Origin: Candidatus Anammoxibacter sp.
GTDB lineage: Bacteria; Planctomycetota; Brocadiia; Brocadiales; Anammoxibacteraceae
DNA: 64,000 bases
Assembly (NCBI GenBank): GCA_021777105.1
Contig: JAIQZQ010000097.1
Location: forward strand, 1-64,000
Direction: 5' to 3'
Below, in pieces: positions 60,011-64,000 of this stretch (positions within the stretch are counted from its first letter, which is position 1; the number at the start of each line of letters is the position of its first letter). Under the pieces are notes generated by a model that worked only from the letters and a program-made list of their open reading frames with translations, ran no database searches and was not told the origin of the DNA. The position numbers were made by a program, and so were the translations under genes.

Positions 60011-60583
60011 TCACACTTCAATTACTTTATGCGTTGCCAAACGTAGTTTGCGATGTTTTACAAAGACGTCGCCGTCTTCAATTTTAATGTCAAGCGAGTC
60101 CATAGGCCTTGGAGCAGGGCCGGACACCACTTTGCCGTCAATATCAAAGATGCTCTTATGACATGGGCAAACAAATTGGCCCTCGCCGGCGTCCCAATCA
60201 ATTCCGCAGCCCAAATGAGGGCAGATTGAGGACTTGGCGACAATCTCTCCATTTTCCTGTTTTATCAGCCATGCCGCGCCCAGGATTATATTGTCATAAC
60301 GGTTCCATCCATCTACTTTGAATGAGCTGATGACGACCTTCTTAGGGATGCCCGGCTTGATGGCTTTGGATTTGGCGATGTTTATAAAATCGCTCCCGCC
60401 ATAAACCGTCTTTTTTATCAATGGATGGAAAATAAAACCAATAACCGGAAACGCGATTGCAATGCCTATGATGGATCCTATAAACGCGGAAAAAACCGTT
60501 AAAAAGTTTCTCTTGCCCTGGTCGGGTTTTACCGTCTTCCTCTTTCTTCGTTTAAGATCGGAAACTCTTTTTTGTTTAGCCAT
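60011..60583 (-). CDS. Rieske iron-sulfur protein
   Basis: 190 residues. One N-terminal transmembrane anchor (~28-53) after a basic start (Tat-like KRRKRK). The [2Fe-2S] site is intact: CPHLGC at 121-126 and CPCHKS at 139-144, with Cys121/His123 and Cys139/His142 as ligands and Cys126/Cys141 as the disulfide. It passes electrons from quinol to cytochrome c in the bc complex. It is 204 bp upstream of the cytochrome b gene on the same strand. Confidence 0.95.
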   Translation of the reverse strand: MAKQKRVSDLKRRKRKTVKPDQGKRNFLTVFSAFIGSIIGIAIAFPVIGFIFHPLIKKTVYGGSDFINIAKSKAIKPGIPKKVVISSFKVDGWNRYDNIILGAAWLIKQENGEIVAKSSICPHLGCGIDWDAGEGQFVCPCHKSIFDIDGKVVSGPAPRPMDSLDIKIEDGDVFVKHRKLRLATHKVIEV

Positions 60584-60698
60584 TCTTATTTTATTGTTTT
60601 AAAAAACTAAATTCGCGCCGTAAAAAGTAATTATTATACCCGGCGGCTCGCATAAATATCCAGACATAAATACGTTATGGCCGGCAACGGTAAAATCC

Positions 60699-61136
60699 TT
60701 AACTATGTATAAGTTTACCGCCCAGATGCCCGGCATGCCCTATAGCGGGGGCCAATGAGAGGACCAAGCCTATGTAAATGTATTTATAAACATCAGCGGT
60801 GGCTATTGGCGCGGTGGCTGTCAGTATGTCCGGTTGAAAACATCGCCAGCATACGCACAAGACCGATATCTCAAGGGTTAGAAGCGAAAGGGCTATTTTT
60901 TGAACAAACACGGGCACGAGGTTGGACTTATACTTTTTTTTCCAGTCAGCAAATCCGGTGACTATGGCAAAGATGTTCGTTAACCCGCCGGCCCATAAAG
61001 TATAGTGGCAGACCTCTTCAAAATCGTTGTTTTTTGTGACCAGAAACAATATTAACATTAATACCGCAAATGGATATAAAACACTGGAGAAGTGGACGGA
61101 AAAAGGGTGCCAGTGTAATTTTGAAGGAAATTTCAT
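60699..61136 (-). CDS. DUF2231-type small membrane protein
   Basis: 145 residues with four hydrophobic segments. HWHPFSVHFSSVLYPFAVLM and GLTNIFAIVTGFADWKKKY, plus a late GHAGHLGG, match DUF2231 membrane proteins, in which His residues may bind haem. Directly upstream of the Rieske gene on the same strand, suggesting an accessory of the bc complex. The role is inferred from position. Confidence 0.82.
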   Translation of the reverse strand: MKFPSKLHWHPFSVHFSSVLYPFAVLMLILFLVTKNNDFEEVCHYTLWAGGLTNIFAIVTGFADWKKKYKSNLVPVFVQKIALSLLTLEISVLCVCWRCFQPDILTATAPIATADVYKYIYIGLVLSLAPAIGHAGHLGGKLIHS

Positions 61137-61196
61137 GCTATATTTTTAAAATTTCAAGTCTATTTATATCTGCGGTTTATTACCACAGTTTATAGC

Positions 61197-61401
61197 GAAA
61201 CAAATCAGATTTTTGAAAAACAATATTCGCGTATGTTTATATTCAAATGCCGTGAGATAAATTAACACTTAGCAGCTTGCCCGCTCTAGTAAGCATTATC
61301 CTCAATTGGAGTAAAACCCTAAAGGGTAAATCCCAACAAACTCTACCTGTTTTGGAGTTAAGGCTTTAGCCTTTTATTCATCAACAAATCCCGAAAACTC
61401 T
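61197..61401. repeat. Composite repeat family C, copy 3
   Basis: CGAAACAAATCAGATTTTTG, TATTCGCGTATGTTTATATTC, GTAAAACCCTAAAGGGTAAA, TTTTGGAGTTAAGGCTTTAG and CCTTTTATTCATCAACAAAT in order. It fills most of the 316-base gap between the DUF2231 gene and the first dehydrogenase gene. Confidence 0.8.
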
Positions 61402-61452
61402 ATCAGTTTTGCTAAATCCTGGCCCTGCGCTTTGCTTTTTGCGCTCCGCGCT

Positions 61453-62490
61453 TTAGTCCCATCGCGCTATTTTTTCATTAACTTTTTCAGAGACTTCCAG
61501 TAGTTCTTGCTTTTCCGAATCCCAAATGTTATCCAATTGATCAACTTTAAACACGCCGTTGTTGCAGATAAAAACCGGCGCGCCTATGACGCCGTGAATC
61601 CCAAGGAACTCGCCTTCCAGTTTTACCTGGCATGCCGCCAGATCAATATTGCTGGAGTTAATAGTCCGAACAAGGCGCATGGTTGCCCCGGTTGCCCCGG
61701 CAATAGTCTTGGCCCCTGTAAAATTGCTTATTAACGGGCCGAGGAATACGCGCGAATCCGGGCCGAATTTGTAATAGCTATCGTAAAATTTCTCAATTTG
61801 GCCCTGATCAATAAGTTCACAAATTCTCTCAAGATGCGCTTTACGGTTGTGTTTGTGCCTTTTTTTAATAAATTCCTCAATCTTTTTGCTGCTGTAAGCT
61901 TCGTCCAGCCCATATATCTTTACACTGCTCCAGATTGGAACAAGCCCTGTGCCGTGCTCTCCAAGCACCAGGCCGTGAACGCTATTTCGTTTTGCTTTAA
62001 AATCATGGGCAATCTGGTTTTGAAATCGCAAAGTGTCAAGATAAGCCCCCATGCCTATTACCTGATGACGGGGCAAGTATTTGCTAAACACATGAACGCC
62101 GAGTTCAACCGGGTTTGTTATTATAATTACAATCGCGTCCTTGCGGTTTTTAGCCACATGCTCTGCGTAAGAGTGGAATATCTTACCGTTAAGCTTTGCA
62201 AGATCGTCCCTGTTTGTGCTCCCGCTTTTCGATAGAGAGGCTCCCCCAACTACGATAACAATATCGCCGCGTATATCCTCCGGCGAATTTACAAGTTCGA
62301 TTTCAGGCATTATTTCCGAGTATGAATCGGCAATGTCAATGCGCAGGCCTAACAACGCTTTTTCGCTTCTGGGATCTTTCCTCCCCACCAGCTGCAAAGT
62401 CTCGTTTTTTTCAAGGATTCTTTCCCTGATAATGCTTATGGCAATTTCGCGCCCAATATTTCCCGACGCGCCTATAACAGAAATATTCAT
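61453..62490 (-). CDS. Malate/lactate dehydrogenase family protein (paralogue 2)
   Basis: 345 residues. Rossmann start ISVIGASGNIGREIAISII; ITNPVELGVHVFSKYLP; LDTLRF with the Arg; VLGEHGTGLVPIWSSV with the catalytic His; C-terminal IGAPVFICNNG. The active-site loop has STNRDDLAKLNGK, with the substrate-binding Arg (NRDD). It should reduce/oxidise a 2-hydroxyacid with NAD(P); malate is favoured by the loop but not proven. Longer than usual MDH (~315). One base after the next paralogue's stop region (62491 gap), clearly one operon. Confidence 0.88.
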   Translation of the reverse strand: MNISVIGASGNIGREIAISIIRERILEKNETLQLVGRKDPRSEKALLGLRIDIADSYSEIMPEIELVNSPEDIRGDIVIVVGGASLSKSGSTNRDDLAKLNGKIFHSYAEHVAKNRKDAIVIIITNPVELGVHVFSKYLPRHQVIGMGAYLDTLRFQNQIAHDFKAKRNSVHGLVLGEHGTGLVPIWSSVKIYGLDEAYSSKKIEEFIKKRHKHNRKAHLERICELIDQGQIEKFYDSYYKFGPDSRVFLGPLISNFTGAKTIAGATGATMRLVRTINSSNIDLAACQVKLEGEFLGIHGVIGAPVFICNNGVFKVDQLDNIWDSEKQELLEVSEKVNEKIARWD

Positions 62491-62491
62491 A

Positions 62492-63541
62492 TTATTTTTC
62501 CCATTTAATTAATTTTTCATTAACAATATCGCCCGCATTTTTTAGAGCCGTTTTTTCGTTGTCCCATAAACCGTCAATATTCTCTATACTCAAGATACCT
62601 TTGTTGCAGACCACAACAGGAGCCCCTATCACGCTGTTAATGCCTAAAAACTCGCCCTCAACCTTTACCTGGCAGGCGGAAAGCGTCTCGTGGCTTTCAG
62701 TCATCGACCGTATAAGCCTTATTGCAGCGCCGGATGCGCCGGCAAGGGCGTGAGCCCCGGTGTAATTGCTTATAAACGGACTTAGAAACGCCCTTTCATC
62801 AGGAGTAAATTTGTGAATACTTTCGCAAAAATTATCTATGCGTCCTTCCTCAAGACATTTTGACATATCTTCCCAGTGTTTCAGCAAATTAGCCTTATGG
62901 GGCCGGTTATAAAACGATTCCAGCTTTTGCCTGCTTTTCTCCTCATCCTCTCCGTAAACCTTAACGCTGCTCCAAACCGGCACAAATCCCATGCCGTGCT
63001 CGCCAAGCACAAAGCCCTGGACGCGCTCGCGTCTAACTCCAAACTCCTCGGCTATCTCGCGCCTGAAACGCAAAGTGTCAATAAACGCACCCATGCCCAG
63101 CACCTGATAGCGGTAAATATATTTTGAGAATATATGCACGCCAAGTTCAACCGGATTTGAGATTATTATGACAATGGCATTCGGTTTGTGTTTTGCAATG
63201 CTTTCAGCGTACAAATAGAACAAATCCGAGTTTTTCGCCGCCAATTGGTCCCTGTTTGTCAAATTATTGTCTGAGTTTAAATGCAGCGGTTCGCCGGCAA
63301 CCATTACCACAATATCGCCGTAAATTTCATCCGGAGAGTTGGTAATATCAATATATGGATTAATTTCAGAAAAGGAATCGCTAATATCCATGCGTAAACC
63401 GTAAAGTTTATGTTCGCTTTTTGATCCTTTGCGGCCAATAAGTTGAAGGCGTTCATTCTTATCCAGCAACCCTTCCTGGATCATGCTGATTGTCAGTTCC
63501 CTGCCAACGCCGCCTGCGGCGCCGATAATAGAAATGTTCAT
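62492..63541 (-). CDS. Malate/lactate dehydrogenase family protein (paralogue 1)
   Basis: 349 residues. ISIIGAAGGVGRELTISMIQ; TNRDQLAAKNSDL; IISNPVELGVHIFSKYIYRY; IDTLRFRREIAEEF; VLGEHGMGFVPVWSSV with the catalytic His; IGAPVVVCNKG. About half identical to the paralogue, so the pair arose by tandem duplication; the loop before NRDQ differs (EPLHLNSDNNL against ASLSKSGS), which may change substrate. It overlaps the upstream PHP gene by four bases (ATGA). Confidence 0.88.
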   Translation of the reverse strand: MNISIIGAAGGVGRELTISMIQEGLLDKNERLQLIGRKGSKSEHKLYGLRMDISDSFSEINPYIDITNSPDEIYGDIVVMVAGEPLHLNSDNNLTNRDQLAAKNSDLFYLYAESIAKHKPNAIVIIISNPVELGVHIFSKYIYRYQVLGMGAFIDTLRFRREIAEEFGVRRERVQGFVLGEHGMGFVPVWSSVKVYGEDEEKSRQKLESFYNRPHKANLLKHWEDMSKCLEEGRIDNFCESIHKFTPDERAFLSPFISNYTGAHALAGASGAAIRLIRSMTESHETLSACQVKVEGEFLGINSVIGAPVVVCNKGILSIENIDGLWDNEKTALKNAGDIVNEKLIKWEK

Positions 63542-64000
63542 TTAAACTCCCTTTTTATTGTGATTTTTTCCCGTTTTTCAAACAAAGTCTCTTCATTATA
63601 ACCCGCGTTTAATGCCAATTGATACGCCAAATCAAAATCGCAACCCACATCTTTTGGTTTATGAGCATCGGAACCGAAAATGATAGGCACATCATATTCT
63701 CTGTAAATTTCCAAAACATCCAGCGACGGATATATTTCAGAGACCGGGCGCCTTAACCCGGATGTGTTTATTTCACAAACCAAATTGTGCTCGCTAAACG
63801 CCTGCGCAGCTTCCCGTATGGAGTCTGAAACGTCTTCGCTTGGCTTTTGGCCGAATTTTTTTACAAGATCGCTGTGCCCGATAATATCAAACAGGCCTGA
63901 TTGCGCCGATCTTTTTAACAACGCGTAATAGTCCCTGTAAACCTGATTAATATCCTTCTCTTTCCATTGATCGATCTGGTTTATATTGTCAAAACCCCAG
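63538..64000 (-). CDS. PHP-type histidinol-phosphatase-like protein (partial at right edge)
   Basis: 154 residues to the edge, 5' end missing. The frame reads WGFDNINQIDQWKEKDINQV, then YRDYYALLKRSAQSGLFDII, GHSDLVKKFG with a metal His/Asp, EINTSGLRRP and IIFGSDAHKPKDVG. This matches the C-terminal two-thirds of HisK-type histidinol-phosphatases (PHP), which remove phosphate from histidinol phosphate; related PHP enzymes act elsewhere. Overlaps the dehydrogenase gene start (ATGA), so coupled. Confidence 0.88.
   Translation of the reverse strand, partial: WGFDNINQIDQWKEKDINQVYRDYYALLKRSAQSGLFDIIGHSDLVKKFGQKPSEDVSDSIREAAQAFSEHNLVCEINTSGLRRPVSEIYPSLDVLEIYREYDVPIIFGSDAHKPKDVGCDFDLAYQLALNAGYNEETLFEKREKITIKREFK

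Overview
The window reads as chromosomal DNA of a moderately AT-rich Gram-negative-type bacterium. Many genes have good Shine-Dalgarno (SD) sequences, TTG starts are used alongside ATG, and exported c-type cytochrome, PQQ-type sugar dehydrogenase and Rieske/cytochrome b proteins point to a respiratory lifestyle. A planctomycete or related deep lineage seems most likely (b6-type cytochrome b fused to two haem-c domains, family B DNA polymerase, large secreted proteins, many intergenic repeats). This is inference from content only; no rRNA or tRNA gene was recognised.

Layout. 0-8 kb: an envelope SGNH-like protein, a secreted ankyrin protein with an in-frame TGA, a DUF362 protein, family B DNA polymerase and an HD-GYP protein. 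8-14 kb: an aquaporin, a small membrane protein behind a consensus promoter, 5-formyl-THF cyclo-ligase, a secreted two-haem-site protein and a secreted sugar dehydrogenase. 14-27 kb: one long leftward chemosensory cluster (REC-PP2C phosphatase, HATPase-STAS fusion, CheA-REC hybrid, CheW, MCP, pseudo-REC-PilZ, a periplasmic repeat protein, PilZ, CheB, CheX, a J protein). It joins a partner-switching pair to a chemotaxis array and has no cheR and no stand-alone cheY in view. 28-31 kb: PHP phosphoesterase, FtsY and a Tat-type DUF362 protein. 31-38 kb: a leftward non-canonical Hsp70 operon (large helical-repeat protein, SPD-type J protein, GrpE, Hsp70, zinc ribbon) plus a secreted carboxypeptidase-regulatory-like protein.

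39-56 kb is the accessory and repeat-rich part: accA, a PIN toxin module split by a palindromic element, a RadC-like/DUF1016 pair between copies of a ~320 bp composite repeat, recN, tkt flanked by two palindromic elements, a VOC protein, a large secreted protein, a HigBA-like module, a PD-(D/E)XK transposase-like protein, and a TPR protein with six near-identical 138 bp units. 56-64 kb returns to core metabolism: rubredoxin directly followed in frame by a VIT1-type transporter, a small HAD protein, cytochrome b/c fusion, Rieske protein, DUF2231 protein, two tandem malate/lactate dehydrogenase paralogues and a PHP histidinol-phosphatase-like gene running off the edge.

Most notable: (i) five ~180-200 bp palindromic elements whose arms differ between subfamilies yet stay complementary; (ii) two genes (PHP at 28.5 kb, VIT1 at 57.3 kb) whose conserved N-termini lie upstream of any ATG/GTG/TTG and seem to need ATT or ATC starts; (iii) the partner-switch/chemotaxis cluster with an unrecognised seven-repeat periplasmic protein.
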